Positions 21,410 to 32,516 of a DNA stretch of 64,000 nt are shown piece after piece (the stretch's first letter is position 1; each line of letters opens with the position of its first letter). The notes under the pieces were generated by a model. That model searched no databases and was not told the DNA's origin. It worked only from the letters and a program-made list of their open reading frames with translations. The position numbers and the translations under genes are program-made. The stretch is from Xanthostigma xanthostigma (Eukaryota > Arthropoda > Insecta > Raphidioptera > Raphidiidae): the NCBI GenBank assembly GCA_963575645.1, contig OY754468.1:10168001-10232000 (forward strand). Direction: 5' to 3'.

Positions 21410-23110
21410 TAGTGATGTGTCCATATGACTCTTTATTGGGAGCTGGCTCCGTGCGCTCCGCTCACTAAAAAGAGTCGCTCAGAGCGAGTCGTTCAAAGGA
21501 GCGACACTAGAAAGTAAGTACTACAAAAGAGTGCAGACTGCAGAGGTGTGAACTGTCATCATACACGCTCAGGAGTTACGTTGCATTGCACAGCACAATA
21601 CACACACTGAGCTCTGAGCTCATTTTGATATGATTCTGATCTTATATTATTCGTCTTTTGGATAAATTATAAAGTATAATAAAAGCTGAACAATAATAAT
21701 GTTTATTGTTACAATATTATATATTTGTCAACGACGTCAATGTGAATGGTTTCAGTCACTTTAAGCTTAGTACTATTACACTTACAGTGTGTCATTCAAC
21801 ATTAAATGACTCAGCTCAACTCCGTACGTGCAAAATTCAGTAGTGCCTCTGTGGCCTGTACTGTGTGCGCTCTGTAAATATGCGAATGCAACAGTACAGA
21901 ACAGCTCAGCACAGAGCAATGGTGCTCGGAGTGACTCATTCACAAAAAAAATTGGTTGTCTGTAAAGTCGGTTTACGGACGATAGTTTTACGTGATAACG
22001 TATTTCGTAATACATAACCTAAATTTATATAATAATTATAATAATTCGAATCTATGATATTGCATCTTTCGCTTCAAATTTAGGTAAATTTTATTACTCA
22101 CCACCTATAAAAATAATTTTTATTAACTTTCTTTCTTTCGTATTTATTTAAGTCTCAAAGATTAACTGTCATACTATTTATAAAACAATTGTTTCACTGG
22201 TTATATAAAATTCCAAAACCTACTTACAATATTTAAGTATTTTCATACGTCAAAAAATTGATTTTTAACTATATAAAGTACACTATTATTATATAAAAAA
22301 CAACTATGGCATGTATCTCTTTTGCGCATGCGGCGATTTTCCTCAAAAAATTTACAAACATTTCTATTAAAAATAGATAGAGTAAAAACCGTTTTAAAAA
22401 CTATATTATTATTATATAAAACATCATTATAAGAGATATATTCTTTTACGCATGCGCCGATGTTCCCCAAAAACAATAGCCAACTTCATATTTGCATATC
22501 AAACATCCTCCCAAAATTTGGTTTCAATCCGCTTATCCTTGGTGTCGGAATGATAAGAAATGTCAAAAGTGACGTTTGCAACTGTCAAAGTATTATGTTC
22601 TAATAATAATTAGTTATTCCAATACTTAACTTAGAAGGCGTTGCATTTCACAAAATACTAATGTCAAAAAATTGAATTAAACATTATAAATGCAGCCGTT
22701 TTCATGTTAAGACAAGACATACGTTATCTTCTAATTTCCATGTACGGCAAACAAAGACGACCGACCGCGTCGCGCCATGCATTAGACAACATTGCATTTA
22801 TACAGCTATTTTTCTATATAAATTTGTATAAAAAAACTGTTTAGGCAAATTCTGTTATACGAAATCTATGTAAAATGTTCTCCTCTTTCGTTTAAGACTG
22901 GTTTCAAACCGATCTGATTTAAATTGAGCGAGAAATTAGCAAAAAGCACGCACAGGGTCAGGCGGAACGTTACGCGTTACGAACGTTAGGAACGTTACAC
23001 TTTTTCGTGCATGCAGCCGGTGTTTTATCAATTTATAAGATTGGTGATTCATCAATTTATAAGACGTTATCACGTCAAAAAGAGCGACTCGCTCCGCTCC
23101 GAGAAAAGAG
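21410..23110. mobile_element. hAT MITE, copy 2, split by a 1.1-kb insertion
   Basis: TAGTGATGTG at 21410 to CATTCACAAAAAAA (about 21946) matches copy 1. The homology resumes at GAGCGACTCGCTCC (about 23081) and stops near 23110 without a clean right end. The intervening DNA is a separate repeat. Confidence 0.75.
21947..23080. mobile_element. Lepidopteran repeat TTGGTTGTCTGTAAAGTCGG, copy 1
   Basis: It runs from TTGGTTGTCTG to GACGTTATCACGTCAAAA and sits in an A-run of the hAT MITE. A shorter inverted copy is at 25806-26372. CGTGATAACGT occurs near both ends. A CGCATGCGCCGAT segment (about 22310-22560) is repeated at 32150. No coding content. Confidence 0.65.
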
Positions 23111-23535
23111 TCGGAACTCGGAATTGTTCCGTCGCCCAATTGACTGGAATTTTTGAAGTTGGAATGATTCTGTCGCCCCATTGACTGGAATTTTTTATTT
23201 GTATTTGTCAGCTTTCTCCTGAATTTGGCTTCAGTTTAATTGTTTTTGTTTACTCGAATGCGAACATAGAATTATAGTTTTCCCAGTGAGTTTTTTGAAA
23301 TCTTTTTGTCGAAAATAAAAATTTCATTGTTCAATAACAAATGACGCTCGTTGAATTCCTCTGTGTATTTCAGGCGGGTTTTTGTTAGCCTGCTCTTGTA
23401 AGCTGACTCGAACACACCAGTATTGTGGTGGTTACTGGTGTGTAGATACACCTCTTCGTCTGTTTATACCAGTGCTGGTCAAACGGTGTTTCTAAATGTA
23501 CGTTTTCGGCAAACTGTAAATCGTGACTTTTAATT

Positions 23536-23814
23536 CATTGTACCTATTTGCATCCATACTTAAAATATTAATATTGAAATCGTAGGATTGTGGACTTATA
23601 TAGGTATAGTATGCTTATCAAAAAACCAATTTATATTTTAGCGACGTTCTGCCCCTTTTATTGGGGCTTCTGATATAAAAACAAAAAGCAAAACAATATT
23701 TTGTATTGGGTGTGTTTTGCTTTTGAGTTTGTATTTGTATCAGAAGCCTGATGATGCCCCAATAAGAAAACGAAACGTCGGTAAATTATAAATGTGTGTT
23801 TTGATAAACACACT
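23536..23814. mobile_element. Foldback element with clearest hammerhead-like box
   Basis: GTGACTTTTAATT is duplicated exactly (23523-23535 and 23815-23827). On the plus strand CTGATGA (23748-23754), a GCCCC-AATA segment and CGAAACGTC (23771-23779) follow in order. The partner arm, read on the minus strand near 23640-23670, keeps the full GCCCC/GGGGC stem. Together they look like the hammerhead domain of Penelope terminal repeats. No coding sequence. Confidence 0.72.
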
Positions 23815-23827
23815 GTGACTTTTAATT

Positions 23828-24464
23828 TTAATTAAAAATGTATCCAAAGGTTGTAGCCTAGTCGAGAATTGAGTTTCTTGAGAAAAATAGTTCCAAGTTC
23901 TCAAAAAATATGAGCAATAGCTTATTTGAATCGAAAAAATGTTCCAAAAAAGACGTTTTTATGAAATTGCAATTGTTATTAACAAAAAATGAAAAGAAAA
24001 AAAGCTCCTCAGATTTTTGGCAATTTCTCAAAAACTATAAGCGATAGCTGAAATTAAGAAAAAATATTCTTAAAGAGAAGAAAAATTCCAATAAAAAAGT
24101 CTCACTTCCCACAGTCTATCTCTATTGTTTATAGTTTTAATTTAATGTTGAAAATAAGGTTCCGCGGGGCTATTACAGCTCGACCGGAACGCTCTGTTGA
24201 GAGAGTACAACACATAAAATATTTTTTTATAGTATTAAATAACAATTCAAAAATTTGAATAAATTATGGTGTCATCTTAACACTTGAAAGAATAGAGTTC
24301 CGTTGAAAAAAATGTTTAAATTCATTTTTAACAAAGTCTTGAAAATAACACAAAATGTATAAATAATTCGCTTATACATTTTTTGCTTTATGAAGCCATT
24401 AATTTTACATATATACCTACTTAACAAGGTCACGTTATAAAAGTTTTTAAAAATCGTTTATTTT
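23828..24464. other. AT-rich spacer without recognised features
   Basis: No gene or repeat ends were recognised here. Confidence 0.4.
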
Positions 24465-24601
24465 AAATCTTTGATTAACGTCTGAATAGAACTCTTCAAA
24501 TAAAAAAAATAAAATTGTTTTGTTATATTGATTTATATTTTTATATTATTTTTTGTCAGTATATAGTCTGAAAAAAATTGGTCGACAATTTTATTTATTT
24601 G
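24465..24601. mobile_element. Short foldback element with 13-bp target duplication
   Basis: AATCGTTTATTTT flanks it (24452-24464 and 24602-24614). It keeps AAATCTTTGATTAACGTCTG and GGTCGACAATTTTATTTATT ends but lacks the hammerhead-like centre. Confidence 0.8.
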
Positions 24602-25034
24602 AATCGTTTATTTTGTTTATTATGGTTTTTTAGAGCTAACATTTTGACAATTTCATTATTGAGGTTGACAATAATTGATAAACTAAAAATAAGCGAGACT
24701 TGCAGTAGTCGTCAATATTTATTTATTAATACTTACTATTTACCCTACTAGTTTTGGAAAATTATTTCGTAGCTAGTCAGAGGTGCTGCTCCCAGGAGAA
24801 AGCCTTATTCAAAAATGTTGATGTTTACTGGTTTATATTATATGAATGTGTCTGTATATTGTTTTTGCATTCGTTGAAATTGGTAGGCGATAAATTTAAC
24901 AATCCACGACACTTCGCTTGAACAAAACCTTGTACTTTCGTTGTACTCCGACTAAAGTGGTTCGCCTTGACACGTCACAAGAGTAAACCAAATTGCAATT
25001 TTTTTTAGAAAACCGAAATGAATTGTCACTGTCA

Positions 25035-25352
25035 ATTATAATACGCGCCACGAATCTAAAAGGCTCGGAATTTATATGCGAATGCGCGGTTCCGCTTGTA
25101 CAGTCTGTTGAAAAACTACAACAAAACTAAAATAGCAATAACAACTTGACAATAGCGTACTCGACTGTACTTTAAAGCGGGAAAGCGACAAGTGACAAAG
25201 GCAACGAGCGATCACGGCCAATCACCGACGAGCGCACGTTCCGTGCAAGTAGCTGGGAGGTGGTGGGAGTATCAACGGCTCTAAAATGTGCCTTTGCGAC
25301 GCTGTTTGTGACTGACTCCCGAACATTTTAAATCCGTGGCGCGTATTATAAT
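25035..25352. mobile_element. MITE, ATTATAATACGCGCCACG ends
   Basis: An 18-bp inverted repeat bounds 318 bp of GC-richer DNA. Superfamily and duplication not determined, because the AT-rich ends are ambiguous. Confidence 0.6.
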
Positions 25353-25805
25353 AGTTTAACAGAAAGTGGTTCCCAAACTTGTGTCTATAAGGCATCACGT
25401 TCAGAAAATATAGTGAGTGCGACTTAAGAACGGATGACAATTTTTCAAGTGAACTTCTTTAGCGATGTATTTGTTTTCTGTGACGTTAAAGGGGAAATGA
25501 TTCAACAGCGGGGAAATATAAGCGTAACATTTAGCACGGGAAAGGAAGGAACACGCACATTTAAACCTGTACAAACCTGAAAAGATTGATTTATTCAATA
25601 GTTTTGTCATATTATTGTAGCAAGTTTTGTTACATTAACTCTCTCTCTCTTTTTTGTAATATGGTAAAATTAGTTTTCCTTAGCTTCGCTGGAAAAATGA
25701 ATGTTGTTATTATTTTGGAAAAATTTAATACTTAGGTTAATTTCTTCTCTAGAGAAAACATAATTTTACGAATTATTTATAATTCAATTAAAGCGTTTTA
25801 TTTTT

Positions 25806-26372
25806 TGACGTGATAACGTCTTATAAATTGATGAATCACCAATCTTATAAATTGATGAAACACCGGCTGCATGCACGAAAAAGTGTAACGTTCCTAACGT
25901 TCCGCCTGACACTGTGCGTGCTTTTCTCGAAAACGGCCCTAACGATTTGGATGAAATTTACTGAAAAGGGATTTTGGGGGGCAAAAAATCGTTTTAGCTA
26001 GGTCTCATCTCTCGAAAAAATCGTTTTCATACTAATTTTATCATTATAAAAATCAATTTTTTGACGTATGAAAATACTTAAATATTGTAAGTAGGTTTTG
26101 GAATTTTATATAAACAGTGAAACAATTGTTTTCAAAATATTATGACAATTAATCTTTGAGACTTAAAATAAATACGAAAGAAAGAAAGTTAAAAAAAAAC
26201 AATTATTATTATAGGTGGTGAGTATTTAATACATAAAATTATTTGAAGCGAAAGATGCAATATCTTAGATTCGAATTATTATAATTATTATATGTAGAAT
26301 TTAGGTTATGTATTACGGAATACGTTATCACGTAAAACTATCGTCCGTAAACCGACTTTACAGACAACCAAT
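25806..26372. mobile_element. Lepidopteran repeat TTGGTTGTCTGTAAAGTCGG, copy 2 (inverted)
   Basis: It starts TTTTTGACGTGATAACGTC and ends CAGACAACCAATTTT. It lacks the CGCATGCGCC segment of copy 1, which suggests that segment was a later insertion there. Confidence 0.65.
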
Positions 26373-26817
26373 TTTTTTTTTAAGTAAGAACTTTATAGTG
26401 CCTACATTATATAACTGCCAAAGTATTGCATAAAAAGGAATAGTATGTGTTAATAAATAATTTATGTACAATGTTCACACATTGTATATGTTACGCTCAA
26501 AGATCAAAAACGCTCAGTGAGCGAAAAAATAGCTCACAACGCGTTGTGGTCACAGTAAAACATCCGCATGGCGAAATTCGTGTTATGGCTCTAATGAAAA
26601 CGCGCACGACGCGTTGTGGCAATCACAAAGACCAAATAGCGAAATTCGTGTCGTGGCTGACATGCTATTCGATGTCAACGCGTTGTGGCAATGAAGAAAA
26701 GCCATGACGCGTATGGAATATTATTTAATTACGACGCACACTACTTTCCGATATGGATCCTACTAGGCCTAGGCTGGAAACGTTTTTGTAGATGTCCTTA
26801 GGAAATACTTTTTATTT

Positions 26818-26820
<3 letters not shown>

Positions 26821-26889
<69 letters not shown>
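26821..26889. repeat. (AAT)n microsatellite
   Basis: About 23 units of AAT or ATA form an almost perfect run. The Ile-rich peptide it encodes is an artefact. Confidence 0.95.
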
Positions 26890-27055
26890 TAATATATCTT
26901 TAGTCCATCATACTGAGTACAGTGTAGAATGGGTCAACATTAACAATTTTCAAGAGAAAACAATAAAAATAGAAAATATTATCAATATGGCTGACTAAAA
27001 TATTCGTTCATAGAATAAAAATTATTTGTTTTTAAGTACATTTTGAGCTATAAAA

Positions 27056-27394
27056 TCACTGCATAATATAGATGCTGAGCGAACCTTGACTTTGAGAATG
27101 TCGAGGCTTTCCATGAACAAGTTTCATCCCTGGCCACATTTCAGCTAAATTTTTGATGACTTTATTTGAAAATTCACGACCGTTGTCGCTTTGCAGTATA
27201 CATGGAGCGCCGAACAAACAAAATATATCTAAAAGCTGATATGCTACTTCTTCAGCATTCTTCGTTTTGATTGGTCTTAGAAAAGTAAATTTAGTCAAGT
27301 GATCTTGATAATTCATAATAAATTTATAATCTTTATCTGGTTCAGACGGCATATCGATTAAATCAACTTGAAATATAGAGCCGACACCGACAAG
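27056..27394 (-). pseudogene. Integrase-core fragment of the Ginger-like element
   Basis: The frame reads QVDLIDM, MNYQDHLTKF, EEVAYQLLDIFCLFGAPCIL, QSDNGREF and HGKPRHSQSQG. This is the rve-type integrase core with the first two acidic positions of the D,D-35-E triad (in VDLID and SDNG). The closest relatives I know are Ginger transposases and the host KRBA2 proteins related to them. It is a partial remnant, bounded by TIRs of the same element. Confidence 0.75.
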
Positions 27395-27732
27395 TTACAA
27401 CCTGTCCGTCGTGATATGGTAAACAATGAATGCTCAGAACGCGTCATGGCTTTTCTTCATTGCCAAAACGCGTTGAGATCGAATAGCATGTCAGCCACGA
27501 CACGAATTTCGCTATTTGGTCTTTCTGTGATTGCCACAACGCGTCGTGCGCGTTTTCATTAGAGCCATAACACGAATTTCGCCATGTGGATGTTTTTATG
27601 TGACCACAACGCGTTGTGAGCTAATTTTTCGCTCACTGAGCGTTTTCGATCTTTGAGCGTAACATATAGATACACATACACATTTACATATATTGTGCAA
27701 GTATTTATAAATACATATATTTTGTTGAAGGA

Positions 27733-27892
27733 TCGAGCTTGGCGGCGTAGTGGTGAAAACACTAGACTGGCATTCGAGAGGTACCGGGTTCGAATCCCGG
27801 CGAGGGCAAATGTAGCTGGGAGTTTTTCCTGCTGCCTCTTGCCGAGAAACGGCCATCTTGTTGATGTTTTCCATGGTTTCTATTCGGCATAC
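27733..27892 (+). mobile_element. tRNA-derived SINE, 3' truncated
   Basis: GGCGGCGTAGTGGTGAAAAC (A-box region) and GGTTCGAATCCCGGCG (B box) are followed by CCTCTTGCCGAGAAACGG and CATCTTGTTGATGTTTTCC, after which homology to the other copies ends. Confidence 0.8.
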
Positions 27893-28204
27893 TTCACGTA
27901 CCGCCAACGTTTGTCCGTTGGCCACGGAGTGTGGAACCGGCATTAAATAAGAGATTAGGTACACCACTATCCGGTCTCTATAGTTATAACTGATGACGTA
28001 AATGTGCAGGCAATTCTTGTCGAGAATATTATGTGAGCGCCGGAGAAACACGAAGAACATTCATCATACTGCGATTGTTTAATAATTCAACCCTGGGCTG
28101 CATCGTCGGCTATTTATATTTATTTATGTCATATGGATTTGTTCTTTTGACGCTGATTTTTGACACTCAAATAAATGTATTTTTCATATACAGAGTGTTT
28201 CAAA

Positions 28205-28515
28205 AGACATACCTTTACTAGGTACGACAAAAATTACGAAATTCAACTTTCAATTTTTGTCGTACCTAGTAAAGGTTTGTTACCCAATCAAGTGGCAGCG
28301 GTGGCAAGCTTATGAACCATATTTCCGTTATGCACTTTCGGTGATATTTGTCGTAGGCAATGACGCAATCATCGGGGTTTAAATAGAGCGTTAGTTGATC
28401 AGTGTCCACAGTGGTAATGAATTGGCCGGGTCACAAGTACTTAGGTCCAGGAAACAAATTAGAAAACGGCGAGCCGGTGGAATGGCTTAATATTTATTAT
28501 CGGGTAAGCTAAACT
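28205..28515 (+). mobile_element. Densovirus-like fossil: hairpin, leader and VP1 phospholipase-loop fragment
   Basis: The frame from 28417 contains GHKYLGPGN and NGEPV, the calcium-binding loop signature of the parvovirus VP1 phospholipase A2 domain. About 140 bp upstream, 28211-28235 and 28252-28276 form a perfect 25-bp hairpin, which could be the remnant of a viral terminal repeat. A TTTAAATA and TCAGTG pair precedes the frame. It is a short broken copy of an insect parvovirus, family Parvoviridae (Densovirinae), of unknown age. Confidence 0.5.
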
Positions 28516-28774
28516 AAAAATGTTAAAATGGTTTTTTTAATAACTTCTTCCTGTTTATCGAATGTCGAAATTAGATTTTGGTCTCGAGGACCCTAAAAGG
28601 GTCCCGTAGGGCCCAACTTTGAAATTTTAAATGGAAAACATACTTTTTTATTTCATATTCAGATCCTGCGGGAAATTTTAGATAGAAATACGTCTTAGTA
28701 TTTTTTTTAATAGGCCGTGTAAAATAAATATCTAAATTTGAAATCATTGACTTATTTTAACCTAAAATATTCGT

Positions 28775-29028
28775 ATGATAAAATTATACGGGATGCAAGG
28801 CTAAAATATTAAAACAATTTTTATTCACTAGAACATTATTTATTGGTCAACGTTTAGGCAAAATTTTTTGTCTTTTTCAGGACCTTAATAAAGTCACAAA
28901 GGCAAGAAATTTTGCCGAAACGTTAACCAATAAATAATCTTCTAGTGAATAAAAATTGTTTTAATATTTTAGCCTTGTATCCCGTATATTTTTATCATAC
29001 CATAATACCAAGGTGTCATTTTATTTTG
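28775..29028. mobile_element. Foldback element with 13-bp target duplication
   Basis: CTAAAATATTCGT is duplicated exactly (28762-28774 and 29029-29041). Arms of about 100 bp begin ATGATAAAATTATACGGGAT. In the right arm a GGCAA/TTGCC hairpin precedes GAAACGTT (28917 onward); the left arm on the minus strand has CTGAAAA and TAAACGTT. Confidence 0.75.
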
Positions 29029-29589
29029 CTAAAATATTCGTTTTGAGAAGAAATTTCACTAATCGATACTTCATAAAGCTTCTAAAGCTTGATATTGAAC
29101 CTTAATGCTCCTTTGTAGGGCCCCTAAAAAGATCTAAAAGTGCTCAAGGTGAATAAATCTGAATTTAAATTCGGTGACTTAGTATTATCTTAAATACTTT
29201 CTTTCGGAATGAATTTTTACAGTTTCAGCTCGCCTCGGGCATCATGAATCGCATTTCGAGGTTCTTAAGAGACAGTATTCTTGCTTAAAAAAATTAACCC
29301 AAAACTTAAACGTTTATGTTCAGAATAAGGATTGTCACATAATGGTGAACGAACTGTACCTATCGGAACTAAGAGCAGTGTTAAGTGAAAACCAATTTCG
29401 ATCATTGACTGAACTATTCTTTTCATTCGGCTTTGTATAAACTCCAACACAAATACGATGGAATTCTATACGATTAGAGTTAATCCACGACGAACCAAGC
29501 GGCTAGTGAAACAGAAACTCGCGGAAAAAAGGGTTTTCATTGAAGATAGTTCATTGTTACAATAGAACCAAATGAACAAATAATTATGA

Positions 29590-29640
29590 TTGAAAACAAT
29601 CAACGTTTTGGCCAACGTGGTGGCTCTTTTCAAGAATATA
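29590..29640 (-). repeat. Isolated hammerhead-like box
   Basis: On the minus strand CTTGAAAAGAGCCACCACGT, then TGGCCAAAACGTTGAT, with a GCCA/TGGC hairpin. It resembles the Penelope tail box. No arms or duplication were found. Confidence 0.4.
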
Positions 29641-29706
29641 CGAGAAAAATTAAAAAGAAAAAATGCTTTTTTAAATATGTCAAATATAGATAGAAAACGA
29701 AAATAA

Positions 29707-30460
29707 TCTATATTAATATATAAAGCTGAAGAGTTTGTTTGTTTGTTTGTTTGGTTGAACGCGCTAATCTCCGAAACTACTGTTTTTTTTTTTTTTGTTG
29801 GATAGCCCATTTATCGAGGAAGGCTATATGCTATATAATATCACGCTACGACCAATTGGAGCGGAGCATCAATGAAAAATGTTGCAAGATGTATCTCAAA
29901 ATTTGTCCGTCCGACAAATACTAACAGGTGAAATGCCCTAACTAAATATTGCAATATTAGCGCCTCACAAATCACAATCACAAGTCCGGATAGCTCAGTC
30001 GGTAGAGCATGAGTCTCTTAATGCCAGGGTCGTGGGTTCAAGCCCCACGTCGGCGAATATATTTTTATTTTTTTTTTATATTCTACATTGCTTCTTCTGA
30101 GGCTTACATTTCAATTTTTTAAAATTTTATTATGCCTAATTAAAACTAAATAAATCTAATTAATAGCTCATTTGAAAAGTGACTATAGGTACCTATATAA
30201 AAATAATTATCCTACAGTGTTTTCAATTAAAAATTTATTATATTTTATTAATTACAGTAATTATTGATTTAAAAGTAATTTATTACCAAAAAAAAGTATA
30301 AATACTGCTTTTTATCGACAAAAACTTTTGAACGCTAACTCCGATCATCATGAAATTTGTACACAATATTCATCTCGGTAAACTAAGATGAATGTGCGTA
30401 CTCATGTCCCTCCCCCCATTCGTTCTTTTGCACTCGGGTGAAACCGGGCGCGGCCGCTTG
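29707..30460 (+). mobile_element. Non-autonomous Helitron with tRNA-Lys-like segment, copy 2
   Basis: It starts TCTATATTAATATATAAAGC after an A and ends CGGGTGAAACCGGGC, CGGCCGCTTG before a T. The interior holds GGATAGCCCATTTATCG and CGGAGCATCAATGAAAAATG, then a tRNA-Lys-like segment at about 29992-30063. No Rep/helicase sequence. Confidence 0.7.
29992..30063 (+). pseudogene. tRNA-Lys-like pseudogene (anticodon CTT) in a Helitron
   Basis: The D arm GCTCAGTCGGTAGAGC and T arm GTGGGTTCAAGCCCCAC are intact, and the anticodon loop is CTCTTAA. The anticodon stem (TGAGT/TGCCA) and the acceptor stem have several mismatches, so it is probably not functional. Confidence 0.65.
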
Positions 30461-30675
30461 TATATTATATTTATACAACGCTGTCGTTAAAATCTTTGTC
30501 ATGCAGGACGTTTGACTGCACTCATAGAAAAACAATTGAAAAATGTTGCTTTTCAAAAACAAATTTTCATCAATAGAACAAAAAAATGTTAATTCGAAAC
30601 GAAAACTATACAAATAACCATGTTAAAAACATCTGCACACAGTTTAAAGAATGATACACCAGAACGTTAGTCTAA

Positions 30676-30885
30676 GGCCTAGTTTATATGAGAGGCGTTC
30701 AACGCGCGTTGGCCCAACGCGCGTTTACAGTTTCTATACAATTGTATAGAACTGTTTATATGATAACGCGCGTTGGTGGCGCGTTGAACGCGCGTTATCA
30801 TATAAACAGTTCTATACAATTGTATAGAAACTGTAAACGCGCGTTGGGCCAACGCGCGTTGAACGCCTCTCATATAAACTAGGCC
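30676..30885. mobile_element. PIF/Harbinger-type palindromic MITE, 210 bp
   Basis: It begins GGCCTAGTTTATATGAGAGG and ends in its exact complement, and TAA flanks both sides (30673-30675 and 30886-30888), the 3-bp duplication of PIF/Harbinger. The two arms of about 100 bp pair almost perfectly, with ACGCGCGTT units repeated inside. Almost identical 64-residue frames on both strands arise only from the palindrome and are not genes. Confidence 0.88.
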
Positions 30886-30888
30886 TAA

Positions 30889-31690
30889 GAATGTATGTGG
30901 TGGGAGAGCGGGTCATATATGGTGGAAGTAATGGTATGTAGCAATGTAGCATGCATACATTATATTATTATTGTGCTAAAAGAACGGCTAATAACACTGT
31001 TATATTATGATTTAAAATTATAATTGTGTATTTCGAATGGATATTTTTGCACATTGCACATTGAATTATCGTACTCTAACCAAAATATTTTTCTTCAAAC
31101 GTTTGCTTCTTCTATTATTCATTATTAAAAAAAAGAAAAAATTAACAAAAAAAAAAATAACTTTGAGTAACTGAACAACGTTACACTGGGAAAGATTATA
31201 TTATTTAAAACTTTATTTCTGTTTTGACATCGGTATGCGGTAGTTTGTCTTATATAAATTCCAATTACACAAATACTCTTTTCTTTTACCCGCATTATAA
31301 ATAGTCTTTGTGAACTTTGTGCAGACGAATATCTGCAGCTTTATTAAATCAAACATATATTTTTATGACTGACCCACATTTCCTTGTAGCGGTCACTATT
31401 TTATATGTAAAGTTGTCTGTAGTGTTTCATTTGAATATAGGCATGTCTATAGACAGTTCCAAGAGATTTTAGGAAATTTTTTTCACCATTTCTACCGTCC
31501 TCTTCAAGGGATTAATTTAAGTCTGAAAATGTGTAAGGCTTAACACCGAACATGTTCAACTTAATCTCAGTTCGGAAATTGGAAATACAGGTAGTTGAAA
31601 GATGATCGAGAACGTGTTCAAAATTTAAAAACGGTACTACAATAAATTCTTTGTATAGGCTGTGTGCACGAAGTGGATATTATAGAGAAT
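30889..31690. other. AT-rich spacer without recognised features
   Basis: No family-like ORF, repeat end or RNA gene was recognised. Confidence 0.45.
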
Positions 31691-31692
31691 TC

Positions 31693-31965
31693 TAATCTTT
31701 GATTAACGTCTGATTAGAACTTTTCAGTAATTAAAATTATCGACCACTTTTTCAGACAAATATATTAAAAAATATTTCAGTCAATTGGGCGACGAGACCA
31801 TTCCAACTTCAAATATGTTGACATTAATTGATTAAAATAAAGAAAATAAAATTTCTGATATCGCGTGAGTATTCAATATGATATTTGCTATTCGTTGCCA
31901 TGGTTACCTACATAATATGTTCCACGTCATGTAAAAATTAATCAAAGCATGCCTAACTAGTTTAT
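31693..31965. mobile_element. Foldback fragment joined to the inverted 9880-10075 repeat
   Basis: AATCTTTGATTAACGTCTGA to CAGACAAATATATT is a partial foldback copy. From CAGTCAATTGGGCGACGAG the repeat of 9880-10075 follows in reverse. Confidence 0.55.
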
Positions 31966-32089
31966 TTCTGACAGACCCATAAAACAAAAGAGCGGCTTAT
32001 TTTTTTTATATTCAAAATATTTCCAAAACTATAAAGTTTTAATAATAATTTTTTTGACAAAACTTTCTTGAAAAAATTAATAGAATAAT

Positions 32090-32380
32090 AAGCCGTTATG
32101 AAAAGTATACCATTATTATATAAAAAAACACCGTTATAGTATATATCTCTTCTGCGCATGCGCCGATTTTCCCCAAAAACAATAGGGTCTTCATATTTGC
32201 ATACCAAACATCCTCCCAAAAATTGGCTTCAATCCGCTCATCCGTTTGACCTGTATCGTGTTCACAGACAAACAGACTAACAGACGCACAGTTTTTCGAA
32301 AAATATGTTTTTTGGATTCGGGGGACCTCAAAACAGAAAGATATTGTAAAATTTTTGACCTAAACTAGTACCATTCCCCA
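32090..32380. repeat. CGCATGCGCCGATTTTCCCC repeat
   Basis: It shares CATCCTCCCAAAA, TTCAATCCGCT and the preceding TTATATAAAAAAACACCG-type stretch with 22270-22560. GGGACCTCAAAAC is a common insect repeat tail. Termini not resolved. Confidence 0.5.
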
Positions 32381-32384
32381 CTTG

Positions 32385-32516
32385 TGGGTTGGAATGGTAA
32401 AATATATAAATTCAATACATTAACGTTTCGGTCCGGATTAATGTATTGAATTTGTATATTTTTTGTTAATATATTTGTCTGAAAAATTGGTCGATAATTT
32501 TATTTATTGAAAAGTT
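32385..32516. mobile_element. Partial foldback element
   Basis: It contains AACGTTTCGGTCCGGATT and GTCTGAAAAATTGGTCGATA, the right half of the 33986 type. A second arm is missing. Confidence 0.55.

Larger units (their letters stand above)
26489..27664. mobile_element. Ginger-like DNA transposon, internally deleted, with long TIRs
   Basis: The ends TGTTACGCTCAAAGATC and GATCTTTGAGCGTAACA are inverted, and TATA flanks both sides (26485-26488, 27665-27668), a 4-bp duplication as expected for Ginger. The TIRs are long (26489-26711 and 27440-27664) and each contains three CGCGTTGTGG-like units and two GCGAAATTCGTGT units, which may be transposase binding sites. An integrase piece and an (AAT)n tract lie between them. 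Confidence 0.8.

Noticed and set aside
26792-26998. Ile-rich protein
   Set aside because: It is the translation of an (AAT)n microsatellite.
29992-30063. Functional tRNA-Lys gene
   Set aside because: Acceptor and anticodon stems are mismatched and the same context recurs at 10777 within a Helitron.
30679-30882. Two 64-residue proteins on opposite strands with the same sequence
   Set aside because: They are a consequence of the near-perfect palindrome of a Harbinger MITE.
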